DNA from: Bacteroidota bacterium
GTDB taxonomy: Bacteria; Bacteroidota; Bacteroidia; Bacteroidales; Tannerellaceae
Assembly (NCBI GenBank): GCA_023429375.1
Contig: JAEYVY010000006.1
Span: 129,304 to 193,303, forward strand
Direction: 5' to 3'
DNA: 64,000 nt
Made by a program: the position numbers and the translations under genes. Below, one piece after another: positions 36,357-44,243 of the stretch. A model generated the notes under the pieces. That model was not told the DNA's origin, did no database searches, and worked only from the letters and a program-made list of their open reading frames with translations. Numbering within the stretch: position 1 is the stretch's first letter; every line of letters begins with the position of its first letter.

Positions 36357-37628
36357 TTAAGTAGCTGGAGTTACAACAGGAGTTAGGGAGATGTCCTTAA
36401 TCGCAGCGAAGGACTCTTTTCTCTTAATGAAGACATCGTGGTATGCATTAAGAGTTACCTCAATACATCCCATCTTCTTCATTGAATAAGGGTCTACAAC
36501 AAGGTCTAGTCCGCCCCATTGTCCGATCATCACGTCATTGAAGTTGCCGAACAGCATCGCATGCAAGTCTTCACCGTCTCCTTTCTCAAGATCTGACGGC
36601 ATGTGATTCGATGCGAACGCACGATAACCGTTCAACTCATTTCCTTCCCACATGTAGCCTGACACTCCGGATGAACGAAGATTTTGCTTACAAAAACCAC
36701 GCACTCCAGGAGTAGTGATGTAGCATAACGAACCAAGATCGGCGTCCCTATTGGAGATTGCCGTCTCAAGATCCACAATCTTACCATAGGTAAGAACGTC
36801 TCCATTGGTACCCATTACGACTGAGCCAATTCCTGACAGATTCAGAATTCCTGTTGGTTCGCCATCGCCTGAGCCGTTAAAACATGCTGATTCAAGAGCT
36901 TGAGCATGTGATCCAATGAGTTCATTGATGATCAATTGCTCCACATCAAATGAGCTCTGAGCCAAAAGTTGCTTGGAAATCGGGGTATCCAGGGAAAGAC
37001 GCTTCGGAGAAAATGCTCTTACAGTGAATGTTTTCTTGGACTCGTCTACTTCAGTCAATTCTCCTTCCCAACTTGCGTTAACATGGCTCCCTTCAACAAG
37101 ATTAATATTGCCAACCAACCCCGTGATCATACCTGCACCGGCTTGTGCAAGCACAAGACGCTTGCGAAGAGCTTCCTGGTACATGATCTCAGTTGCGATC
37201 AGTCTACCGCCATCAGCAGCAGCCGTACTCTGACCTCCATAAGTGTACGTACGGACATTCAATAGGGCGGAAGGAAGTGCAATGCCTTTCAGATTGATAC
37301 CTGAGCGCGCAGCTTCTTCGCTACCTAGTTGTGCTAATTCACTCTCAACACCTGTCAACTCGCATCTTTCTGAAGACAGTTCTCTGAAGAACTTCGAGAA
37401 GGAGAATCTCCGCGCCATCTGCTCTGTTTCCTTGTCGATCTTAGAGCTCGCCAAAGCTCGATCGGCTTCTTCGATTAAATTGATGTTATTCAATTCCTCA
37501 GTGAGTGTACGCATCTTATCCATTAATGCGCGAAGATCGGCGTCATTACCTCCTTGATCTTGCATAGCACGGATCTCATTGCTCAATTGGCTCAATTCGC
37601 GCTGCACATCTTTCTTTTTTCTTGCCAT
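36357..37628 (-). CDS. Major capsid protein, HK97 fold
   Basis: A 423-residue HK97 gp5-family protein. The first 100 residues are a charged coiled-coil scaffold region that the prohead protease would remove. The rest holds the capsid core: LRKRLVLAQAGAGMITGL, then FSPKRLSLDTPISKQLLAQSS, and C-terminal strands with GCIEVTLNAYHDVFIKRKESF. It follows the protease by 26 bases. Cleavage probably falls near residues 95-110, close to a Glu/Ala-rich stretch. Confidence 0.93.
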   Translation of the reverse strand: MARKKKDVQRELSQLSNEIRAMQDQGGNDADLRALMDKMRTLTEELNNINLIEEADRALASSKIDKETEQMARRFSFSKFFRELSSERCELTGVESELAQLGSEEAARSGINLKGIALPSALLNVRTYTYGGQSTAAADGGRLIATEIMYQEALRKRLVLAQAGAGMITGLVGNINLVEGSHVNASWEGELTEVDESKKTFTVRAFSPKRLSLDTPISKQLLAQSSFDVEQLIINELIGSHAQALESACFNGSGDGEPTGILNLSGIGSVVMGTNGDVLTYGKIVDLETAISNRDADLGSLCYITTPGVRGFCKQNLRSSGVSGYMWEGNELNGYRAFASNHMPSDLEKGDGEDLHAMLFGNFNDVMIGQWGGLDLVVDPYSMKKMGCIEVTLNAYHDVFIKRKESFAAIKDISLTPVVTPAT

Positions 37629-37654
37629 TTTTTTTAAAAAATTTTAGTGTTATA

Positions 37655-38326
37655 TTACTTAGATAGTGCGCAGCAGGCATCAGCCATCGTGCGCATGAAC
37701 TCTTCGTCTAATACTCTTGCTCCTTCGATGTCTTCTTCGGGAGCTTCTTCAAGTTTATCTGTCGGAATATCTTCCGTAACAGATTCGGGATCAATCATTC
37801 TTACCTGACCATCTACATAGAAGAATGTATCTTTCTTATCTTCTTCTATCTCGTGGCCGAGTGAGCGCACAGTAGCATTCTTGTTGGACGGTATTGGAAC
37901 ACAAGAGATCTCAATCAATTCTCTTCTTCCGAAATAGTAAGTAGGTTTCGAGCCAGACTCCGACTCTTCTCCATCCCCCCAATGTCCACGCTCAATGGGC
38001 ATGAATCGTACAGATACACCTCGCAATGTTCCTGCTAGATACTTGCGGAATACCTTATCAGCCACCGGATTCAGATCAGCAGTTTCAAATGTTATCTCGC
38101 CAAGCAACTGATTTCCTTCCACCCATGCACGAGCCGAGCCGATAACCATATCCGGATCATCACCCCAACTCTCATGGTTGTATAACGCAACAGGATTTTT
38201 CTCAAAACGAGTTAAGTCCCATCCGGAAGCAGTGAACACTGTACCATATGAGTCTCTGGTTTCGTCAGAAAAAACAAATGGAATTGTCCTTGTTTTCTCT
38301 ACATTTTTTGGAAAACCTCTAATCAT
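37655..38326 (-). CDS. Prohead protease, HK97 family
   Basis: A 223-residue serine protease of the herpesvirus/HK97 gp4 type that processes the capsid. Motifs are LYNHESWGDDPDMVIGSA, with the catalytic His, and ISCVPIPSNKNATV, with the catalytic Ser region (the family has S-x-V-x-x-P-A-N). The acidic C-terminal 40 residues are not part of the fold. It overlaps the portal gene by eight bases, standard for this module. Confidence 0.9.
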   Translation of the reverse strand: MIRGFPKNVEKTRTIPFVFSDETRDSYGTVFTASGWDLTRFEKNPVALYNHESWGDDPDMVIGSARAWVEGNQLLGEITFETADLNPVADKVFRKYLAGTLRGVSVRFMPIERGHWGDGEESESGSKPTYYFGRRELIEISCVPIPSNKNATVRSLGHEIEEDKKDTFFYVDGQVRMIDPESVTEDIPTDKLEEAPEEDIEGARVLDEEFMRTMADACCALSK

Positions 38327-39512
38327 TTTCTTTTAAGTTAATGTTCATATTTGATGGGTAAATGAATTCGCTAAGGCCATCAGCCTGGTTAAGTCCTTCA
38401 ATCTCCCTTACTTCATTGCGTGACATCCATCCGGACAGGATGGCCTTCTGATAATTCTCATATCTGGTCTTGCTGTCACCTCTCAATAATCCTTCCAGGT
38501 TCATCTTCGTGTGATAAATCCCCTGTTCTTTCGTGAAGAAGAGTTTCCGATCAAGTTCCATCTCAAATCTCTTCACTGGAGGGCGGATGGAATACTTCAC
38601 TACTTGAATGTCTTGATGCTCAATGTTCGAGAATGTTGCTCTGGAAAGATCGAAGAGCATATGAGGGGGGAGATTGAATATTCGAGCGATATCCTGAACA
38701 GCGAAGGTACGGGTCTCTAACATCTGAGCTGCTTCCGGCTGTATTCCGATTGACTTATAGGTCATTCCTCCTTCCAGAATCGGAGTAGATCCGGTAGGCA
38801 GATTGGATAATCGATCTAATATAATCTTATACTTATCGGCAGGCAGGATACTTGGTGATTCATATACGCCTTTCAAATTCCCTCCGTTTTCAAAGAATTC
38901 GCGACCGAAACGAGTTGCCGATATTCCACTGTTAATGGCTTCTGCATTGTACAGAATAGGGTTTATCCCCTTAATTCCGTCTGTCGATATGCTGAAAAAG
39001 TGCAGTATGTCGTCATCTGAGAATACTCCATCGAATTCATTGGTGCCTGATATTCTGAACCACTTCTTCCTATTCTTGAGCGTAACAGTCACCTTCGATG
39101 GGTGAATAGGAATAAGTTCCTCCGGAGTACCGTCATTCTTGCGGAATATAATCACATAAGAATTGCCCCACCCGTCAAGTGACGTGTTGATAAATTCCCA
39201 AAAGTTGAATACATTCATGTACGAGTTAGGCTCGTACTTCAGAAGATTGTATACAGGGTGATCCTTGGCTTCTTCAACGCCATTCTTCGTTAGAACTCTT
39301 ACTGTTTTTGGTAGCGAGCCGATCGCTTCCGCTCTTAATCGCATAGCGCAGAATACAGCCGTGAACTTCATGGCTGCATCTGCGCTAATACTATCAGATA
39401 ATCCTTTTAGTGCAGATAAAGAATTAAAGGTGATTTCAGGAGTCTGTCTGAATTCTTGATCCGCACCCCGAGTTTCGGTTTTATTGTTAAAATATTTAAA
39501 AGGATTCCACAT
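38319..39512 (-). CDS. Portal protein, HK97 family
   Basis: A 397-residue portal that forms the dodecameric DNA channel at the capsid vertex. Typical features are AMRLRAEAIGSLPKTV, HPVYNLLKYEPN, DGWGNSYV, IRFGREFF-type AGVL region (ATRFGREFFENGG), and IARIFNLPPHML. The open frame extends to a TTG at 39545, but the ATG at 39512 fits the family and has an AT-rich ribosome site. The C-terminus overlaps the protease start. Confidence 0.93.
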   Translation of the reverse strand: MWNPFKYFNNKTETRGADQEFRQTPEITFNSLSALKGLSDSISADAAMKFTAVFCAMRLRAEAIGSLPKTVRVLTKNGVEEAKDHPVYNLLKYEPNSYMNVFNFWEFINTSLDGWGNSYVIIFRKNDGTPEELIPIHPSKVTVTLKNRKKWFRISGTNEFDGVFSDDDILHFFSISTDGIKGINPILYNAEAINSGISATRFGREFFENGGNLKGVYESPSILPADKYKIILDRLSNLPTGSTPILEGGMTYKSIGIQPEAAQMLETRTFAVQDIARIFNLPPHMLFDLSRATFSNIEHQDIQVVKYSIRPPVKRFEMELDRKLFFTKEQGIYHTKMNLEGLLRGDSKTRYENYQKAILSGWMSRNEVREIEGLNQADGLSEFIYPSNMNINLKEND

Positions 39513-39600
39513 GATCTGTGCTGTTTTCCGCAATTTTAAAAACAAAAAACAACACGCACAAGTGTTTAGTTTTCAGCACATTATACGTACTCCATCTCTA

Positions 39601-39626
39601 TCGGTCTCAATCGGTCTCAATCGGTC
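39601..39626. repeat. Short tandem repeat between terminase and portal
   Basis: TCGGTCTCAA is repeated twice in tandem and followed by a partial third copy (TCGGTC). The surrounding gap, 39513-39671, has no gene. It may be a regulatory or simply a slipped repeat. Confidence 0.6.
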
Positions 39627-39671
39627 AAGCAAGCACAATTGGCCTTGTTTATTTTTTATGCTTTATTAACA

Positions 39672-41345
39672 TTATAGAGATGGAAGAACACGCAATTCTA
39701 TGAACTCCACCTTCTCCGGCTGGCTCATATATCCGCCAATTGCATTAACAGTGGCTACCACGCCGTCAATTTTCTCCTGACTTCTCTTCTTGTCTAACTT
39801 GATATTATCATTAGGGTCACGGTATACCACCACATTACGCAGCATCCATCTGATTACAGGGTTATTCATAAGATCTATCTGTCCGGACATAATCATAGAC
39901 TCAAGTCTCTTGGTGGGCTCTGACATGTTCATGATGTTCTGCTTGTACGCATCCAACACCTCGCCATAAGAACTATACTTCTGAAGCCCCTGTATAACTC
40001 CATTATAGGCCTTCGCTGGGTCGAATGCTATATTTTTTATCTCGTATTGCTCCAGGATCCTAACTATGTCTGTTAGGATATATTCAATATCGATAACATC
40101 CCCTGGGGTGATCTTGATGAAGCCTTGCTCCTTCCATAATCTGTAGTCTACACGGTCCTCTTTTTGCAGAACTTTCCCTTCAGGGATCCAGAAGTGATAC
40201 TTCACGGCCCTTTTCTCGGGAAAATACAGTGCCAGGGCATTGATATCCACCTCAGATGCTAGATCAAGGCCTGCATAGCATTCAAGTCCGATCAATTCCT
40301 CGTCCGTAGTACCTAAATTGCAGGACAAAACCTTATCATCAGGAATCCACACGTCCGGAGCATCCACCCACATATTGAGGTTTTTGGTCTTAAACTCGAT
40401 CTCAGTAGTACCGCCCCTGTTAATAGCTGTTTCCAGGTCAATTTTGTACTTCTCAGGGTAAATTGAAATTCCGTAATTAGGAGATGCCTTTTGCCAGGTA
40501 ATAGGATTTCTCCAATCATCACCCTTGTCAGGAGAATATATGATGCAAAATGTGGATTCCTCTGTCTTAATCCCCTTCAGTATGTTAACATAGTGAGTCC
40601 TTCTGCTATAATACGGCAATGTCATGTTGTTACCTGCTGTGGTGATGCAGAATATAAGAGGATTTCTTCTTGCACCCATACCTGTTGAGATTAATCCGAA
40701 TATATCGTCAGTTGGCCACGCGTGCAACTCATCACAGATAGCACAGTGGGGGTGCAATCCGTCCTTGTTTTTAGTATCTTTTGACAAAGGCTTATAAAAA
40801 GACGCCGTTTTAACGTCAAAAATGCTTGTCTTAGAAGTTCCGATGACCTTCTGAAGAGCGGGAGATTGTTCAATCATAGCTTTGGCAGCTGTCCAACATA
40901 TGGACGCCTGCTCTCTGTCAACGGCAGCACTGAACACTTGCGCTGCCGGCTCATTATCCATAATCAACATATATAGGGCGATTCCGGCAGCAAATGTAGT
41001 CTTTCCATTTTTTCGGGCCACTTCAATTCCTGCTTCTCTGAATCGTCTGCGCCCATTAACTGTTTTCCAACCAAAAATGTTCCAGATTATGAAACATTGC
41101 CAATCTTCGAGCTCGAATTCCTTGCCAGCCCATTCACCCTGGAAGTGCTTCAACAGCGTGAAGAATGCAAATACCATCTTAGCAGCCTTCTCATCGAAGT
41201 AGAATCCCTTCTCCGTAGCGTTCGCCACGTCATCAAGGTATCTTTGTACCGCTAATTTCTCCAATTCTCCGGCAATACGCTCGCCCGACATCACTCTATT
41301 CACATAAGACAGTGCTTTCCGCTTGTACAATTCAGTCTTCTTCAT
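39672..41345 (-). CDS. Terminase large subunit
   Basis: A 557-residue packaging motor of the HK97/P27-associated Terminase_1 family. The N-terminal ATPase has Walker A-like VARKNGKTTF near residue 110 and Walker B AICDELHAW. The C-terminal nuclease has acidic residues in YAGLDLASEVDINAL and FDPAKAYNG, and a third near the end (KKRSQEKIDGVVA). It overlaps the small subunit gene by four bases. Confidence 0.95.
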   Translation of the reverse strand: MKKTELYKRKALSYVNRVMSGERIAGELEKLAVQRYLDDVANATEKGFYFDEKAAKMVFAFFTLLKHFQGEWAGKEFELEDWQCFIIWNIFGWKTVNGRRRFREAGIEVARKNGKTTFAAGIALYMLIMDNEPAAQVFSAAVDREQASICWTAAKAMIEQSPALQKVIGTSKTSIFDVKTASFYKPLSKDTKNKDGLHPHCAICDELHAWPTDDIFGLISTGMGARRNPLIFCITTAGNNMTLPYYSRRTHYVNILKGIKTEESTFCIIYSPDKGDDWRNPITWQKASPNYGISIYPEKYKIDLETAINRGGTTEIEFKTKNLNMWVDAPDVWIPDDKVLSCNLGTTDEELIGLECYAGLDLASEVDINALALYFPEKRAVKYHFWIPEGKVLQKEDRVDYRLWKEQGFIKITPGDVIDIEYILTDIVRILEQYEIKNIAFDPAKAYNGVIQGLQKYSSYGEVLDAYKQNIMNMSEPTKRLESMIMSGQIDLMNNPVIRWMLRNVVVYRDPNDNIKLDKKRSQEKIDGVVATVNAIGGYMSQPEKVEFIELRVLPSL

Positions 41346-41836
41346 AACATATCCTTCAATTCGTCATATAATGTTCTCTCTTCAGGAGCAGGTGCATTGA
41401 TTCTCTGCCTGGAAATCGGCGTGAATCCAAAATCAGATCCTATCTTATTCACCTGATCAACCATCTGTCTGTACATTCCAATCTCCGGACGCTCAACATA
41501 GCCAATTAGCGCACCGATTTTATTATACTTAGGTTCAGCAGGAAGTCTCATTCCCTCCATGCACGAAAATAGGATATCCAAACTGTTAGCATATACGGCC
41601 AACAGTTCTAGATCTAATTCAGTCAACACGCCAAGAGCAATCAACTGATTCGCTTTTGTCTTGAAAATGGTCTTCGCCCTTTTAGTCGGCAATCCCTTCA
41701 ACTGAGATGCTGACTTGATCTCATCGAAGCACTTAATTTTATCGACATTCAAAATTTCAGATCTCATCCTGCATGGCTGATCCGTTCCCTTCAGCACTTT
41801 AATCTCATTCGGAATAGCCTTTCTCCCTTTTGCCAT
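41342..41836 (-). CDS. Terminase small subunit, P27 family
   Basis: A 164-residue DNA-recognition subunit of the terminase. The N-terminus GRKAIPNEIKVLKGTDQPCR is the P27-family signature, and helices with LTELDLELLAVYANSLD follow. I set the start at the ATG at 41836: the frame remains open to 41941, but the extra residues do not belong to the family and an AT-rich ribosome site precedes 41836. Confidence 0.92.
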   Translation of the reverse strand: MAKGRKAIPNEIKVLKGTDQPCRMRSEILNVDKIKCFDEIKSASQLKGLPTKRAKTIFKTKANQLIALGVLTELDLELLAVYANSLDILFSCMEGMRLPAEPKYNKIGALIGYVERPEIGMYRQMVDQVNKIGSDFGFTPISRQRINAPAPEERTLYDELKDML

Positions 41837-42191
41837 ATTTCTGTTTTTTAGAGTTAATTCAATTGTCCAATTTTGCACGCACGCTCGTCCTGTAAGGCGC
41901 TGTGGTCTCAGAGGCTTTCTGACAGAGATTTGCCCCCCCATACCCCCTAAAGTGTTAAAATTTCGTTAAATTTAACAAAAAAGCTACTTTTTCCCTTGAT
42001 TTTCAGAAAAATTCACAAAATCGCCTATCATCTGGGACCATGGTGCACCTAATGACAGCCAACATTAACAAAAACCTGCTCAAAAACACAAAAAATGCGC
42101 AAAAATCTACCCATATAAATTAGTACATTACACCACCTCTCCGGGTGTTTGACGCTATTTTTAATCGTTTTTGAGCTATTTCCAGCGCGTA
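41837..42191. other. Noncoding region before terminase, candidate packaging site
   Basis: About 355 bases without a convincing gene, AT-rich, with homopolymer CCCCCCC at 41934-41940 and several TTAAATTTAAC-type stretches. It lies between the second recombinase and the small terminase, the place where cos or pac sites and the late promoter usually are. A weak inverted repeat ACACC / GGTGT (42130-42151) is present. No specific site can be named. Confidence 0.45.
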
Positions 42192-43097
42192 TCAGAAGAT
42201 ATCATCCAACACCTTACCTGCAGGATTATCGAGACGTCTCTCGTCCTCTACGCTCTTCAAATAGATTTCTGTAGTCTTAATGGAACGATGACCCAGCATG
42301 GCTTGCAAGTCAATTACCGCCACGCCAGCTTTCAGCGCCTGGACGGCTGCAGTGTGGCGCAGGCTGTGTGGGGTGATCATTCTGGAATGTACTCCGGCTT
42401 TCTTCAGATATCCTGTAATGATCTGACCTAATCCCTGTGCTGATATCGGACGGGATCCTGACGTCTCGTGACTCATGAATACATATTCTGTATCGTCCTG
42501 AACGCCTCGCCAGGAAAGATAATCCAATACCGGACCAATCGCCTTGTGAGTTGTTCCAATTCTCTCGTACCGGTCATTGTCTCCCTTCCGCTGTACGGAT
42601 AGATAACAATTCCCTTGACGGCTGTCAATATCTCGCACTCGAAGCCTGGAAGCTTCCACGCATCTCATCCCTGTTCTGAGCAAGAGATTGATCAGCGCGT
42701 AATCTCTCCGACCACATGGTGTGTCTCTATCTATCGCATTAAGGAGCAATGTGATCTGATCGACTGTAAGATGCCCCTTGCGGAATCCTTTCCTCTTGTG
42801 CTTTACTCGGATACCTGCTGCGATATTGTCATGTTCTCCGATGGCTTCCAGCCAATCATAGAACATTCTTAGAACTGTAAGATAGGAATCAATCGTGTTT
42901 TCGGATAAATCTCTTCTCAAGAGATCAGCCTTATATCTTAGGATGTCAGCACGGACGAGCGATTTAACATCCAGGCCTGATGTGACCACCCACTTCGTGA
43001 ACTGTCTCAATATCCGGAGATAGAGCGATCTACTGTTACTCCGGATATCAAGATTGTCCACGAATTCAGCTATTAATTTTGAAACAGGTTGTTTCAT
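42192..43097 (-). CDS. Second tyrosine recombinase, XerC/D-like
   Basis: A 301-residue tyrosine recombinase with a SAM-like N-terminal core-binding domain (residues 1-90) and a complete catalytic domain: Arg in RTGMRCVEASRL, a Lys in QRKGDNDRYERI, HSLRHTAAVQAL, LGHRSIKTTEIY with the nucleophilic Tyr. It is closer to chromosomal XerD than to the phage integrase near attR. The frame extends to 43157, but the ATG at 43097 (MKQPVSKLIAEF) is a better start. It overlaps the end of the VR2-containing gene by 32 bases. Possible roles are genome circularisation, multimer resolution or DNA inversion. Confidence 0.88.
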   Translation of the reverse strand: MKQPVSKLIAEFVDNLDIRSNSRSLYLRILRQFTKWVVTSGLDVKSLVRADILRYKADLLRRDLSENTIDSYLTVLRMFYDWLEAIGEHDNIAAGIRVKHKRKGFRKGHLTVDQITLLLNAIDRDTPCGRRDYALINLLLRTGMRCVEASRLRVRDIDSRQGNCYLSVQRKGDNDRYERIGTTHKAIGPVLDYLSWRGVQDDTEYVFMSHETSGSRPISAQGLGQIITGYLKKAGVHSRMITPHSLRHTAAVQALKAGVAVIDLQAMLGHRSIKTTEIYLKSVEDERRLDNPAGKVLDDIF

Positions 43098-43539
43098 ACT
43101 CCCCCAATAAATAATCAGCCCATAATTCGATAAATTGTTTACCGAAGTACTCTGCAAGTTGTCCGCTTTTCACGCACAAGCGGAACCCGTTAGTCGTACT
43201 CGCATACGAGAAGCGATTAGGCGTAGACACAAAGCGCCAACCGGCAGTCGCCCCACTATTCGCAAGGACACCGAGACGGGTGATTATATATGACTTAGCT
43301 TCGTCATCGCTCATCTTATCTAATTCCATTTTTGAATATAGCTCGAAAGTAGGGTGGTATAACCATTCTTTTTTACCAAAGTCAATTTTCCACCCCTCGT
43401 TCAAAGCCCTAGCGATGGTTTTCAACTTTATATACGCTACCACGTCTGGAGCAAGTCCTGTAAAGTCAGGTGCTTGTTCGCCTAATTCTTGTAGTGCACT
43501 CTCATATGAGTACACTCTTTCTTTAATGTCTGTTTTCAT
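43066..43539 (-). CDS. Small protein carrying an internal DGR variable repeat (variable protein 2)
   Basis: A 157-residue protein in the early region. Residues 1-85 are helical (VVAYIKLKTIARALNEGW). Residues 88-120 are encoded by VR2 and closely resemble the VR1 segment: GATAGWRFVSTPNRFSYAS against GAIAGWRYTITSSRFSGAG. Both continue with GFRLC. Unlike VR1, the variable part is followed by a 37-residue tail (KSGQLAEYFGKQFIELW). From memory, proteins with this tail are frequent in Bacteroidales phages, but I cannot verify that here. It is probably a remote second DGR target with a non-fibre role. It overlaps the recombinase gene. Confidence 0.75.
   Translation of the reverse strand: MKTDIKERVYSYESALQELGEQAPDFTGLAPDVVAYIKLKTIARALNEGWKIDFGKKEWLYHPTFELYSKMELDKMSDDEAKSYIITRLGVLANSGATAGWRFVSTPNRFSYASTTNGFRLCVKSGQLAEYFGKQFIELWADYLLGEYETTCFKINS
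43180..43278 (-). repeat. DGR variable repeat 2 (VR2), diverged
   Basis: 99 bp aligned without gaps to the TR. There are 21 mismatches: 12 among the 22 template adenines and 9 among the other 77 positions. Six further bases past the 3' end (on the plus strand GCACAA before GCGGAACCCG) are shared with VR1 but not the TR. A CCGCTT / AAGCGG inverted repeat (43163-43183) adjoins its 3' end. Confidence 0.8.
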
Positions 43540-43543
43540 TTCT

Positions 43544-43753
43544 TTAGTTTCTATTACTTATTAACACTCTCATGGCAGAAAGGGGGTCTTTATCGCAAAG
43601 AATATTCCATTTCTTAATATTCTCGTCAGTTCGTGCATAGTGTTTAAGGCAAATACTATTTGCCTTTGTAACTCTTCCTGAACCATATACCCAGTGCATA
43701 GCAGGATATAAGCGAACATTTTTCATTATTTTTTTTGCTAATCTTAGTCTCAT
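43544..43753 (-). CDS. Small hypothetical phage protein
   Basis: A 69-residue basic protein, no membrane segment or known motif. It contains one Cys-His pair (ICLKHY) that does not form a clear zinc site. A second possible start, ATG at 43723, would give 59 residues. It lies four bases upstream of the VR2-containing gene, in the same direction, so it is probably cotranscribed with it. Confidence 0.55.
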   Translation of the reverse strand: MRLRLAKKIMKNVRLYPAMHWVYGSGRVTKANSICLKHYARTDENIKKWNILCDKDPLSAMRVLISNRN

Positions 43754-43774
43754 ATCTGTTTAAATTAGAATTAT

Positions 43775-43861
43775 TCACAAAGCCCGTGAAACATACTCTG
43801 CATACGGAGGGTTCTGAAACAGGAGATTTTCTATCTCCTCTATTCTTTTGTCAACATTCAT
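43775..43861 (-). CDS. Possible 28-residue peptide
   Basis: A short open frame that fills the gap between the HNH gene and the next small gene, with an ATG start and the sequence MNVDKRIEEIENLLFQNPPY at its beginning. It has an amphipathic helix. No strong ribosome site is visible, so this is a weak call. Confidence 0.3.
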   Translation of the reverse strand: MNVDKRIEEIENLLFQNPPYAEYVSRAL

Positions 43862-43902
43862 GCTGCTATCAGATTAAGTTATTTATAGGACTCATTAGGA
43901 TT

Positions 43903-44241
43903 TTACTTCCTATTTACCGCACCTTTGAATTCTTTGATTTTCTTCTTGTCTCTATTCCCTTTGATCGCATTACATCTCTTACACAGGCTCTGCCAGTTTG
44001 TTGTGTCAAAAAAATCTTCGCATATAGGCCAGGGAATGATGTGGTCAACTACTTCTGCCGGAGTTATTCTCCCTTCCCTCTCGCACATCACGCATAGTGG
44101 ATTATCCATTCGGAAGGATCTGCTCATCTTGGTCCATCGTGAAGTGTGGTACTCATCGGCTGATCGCTGACGTTCATAGCCTTTTGTCGGCTCACTCTTC
44201 GGGATCCACGGCCTGCTATTACTTCTTGCTCTTGTTGCCAT
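43903..44241 (-). CDS. HNH endonuclease
   Basis: A 112-residue HNH nuclease. The motif has CVMCEREGRI, then VVDHIIPW (the DH pair), WQSLCKRCNAIKGNRD, with four zinc-binding cysteines. In many cos-type HK97-like phages an HNH protein next to terminase is needed for specific cleavage at cos. It is 1.9 kb from the terminase here, with the VR2 gene and recombinase between. It lies two bases after the DnaB gene. Confidence 0.9.
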   Translation of the reverse strand: MATRARSNSRPWIPKSEPTKGYERQRSADEYHTSRWTKMSRSFRMDNPLCVMCEREGRITPAEVVDHIIPWPICEDFFDTTNWQSLCKRCNAIKGNRDKKKIKEFKGAVNRK

Positions 44242-44243
44242 GA

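Noticed and set aside
39601..39626. Possible CRISPR-like or iteron array.
   Set aside because: Only two and a half copies of a 10-base unit, no spacers; too small for either.
41837..41941. Upstream extension of the small terminase by 35 codons.
   Set aside because: The P27 signature begins at the ATG at 41836 and the extra residues resemble translated noncoding DNA.
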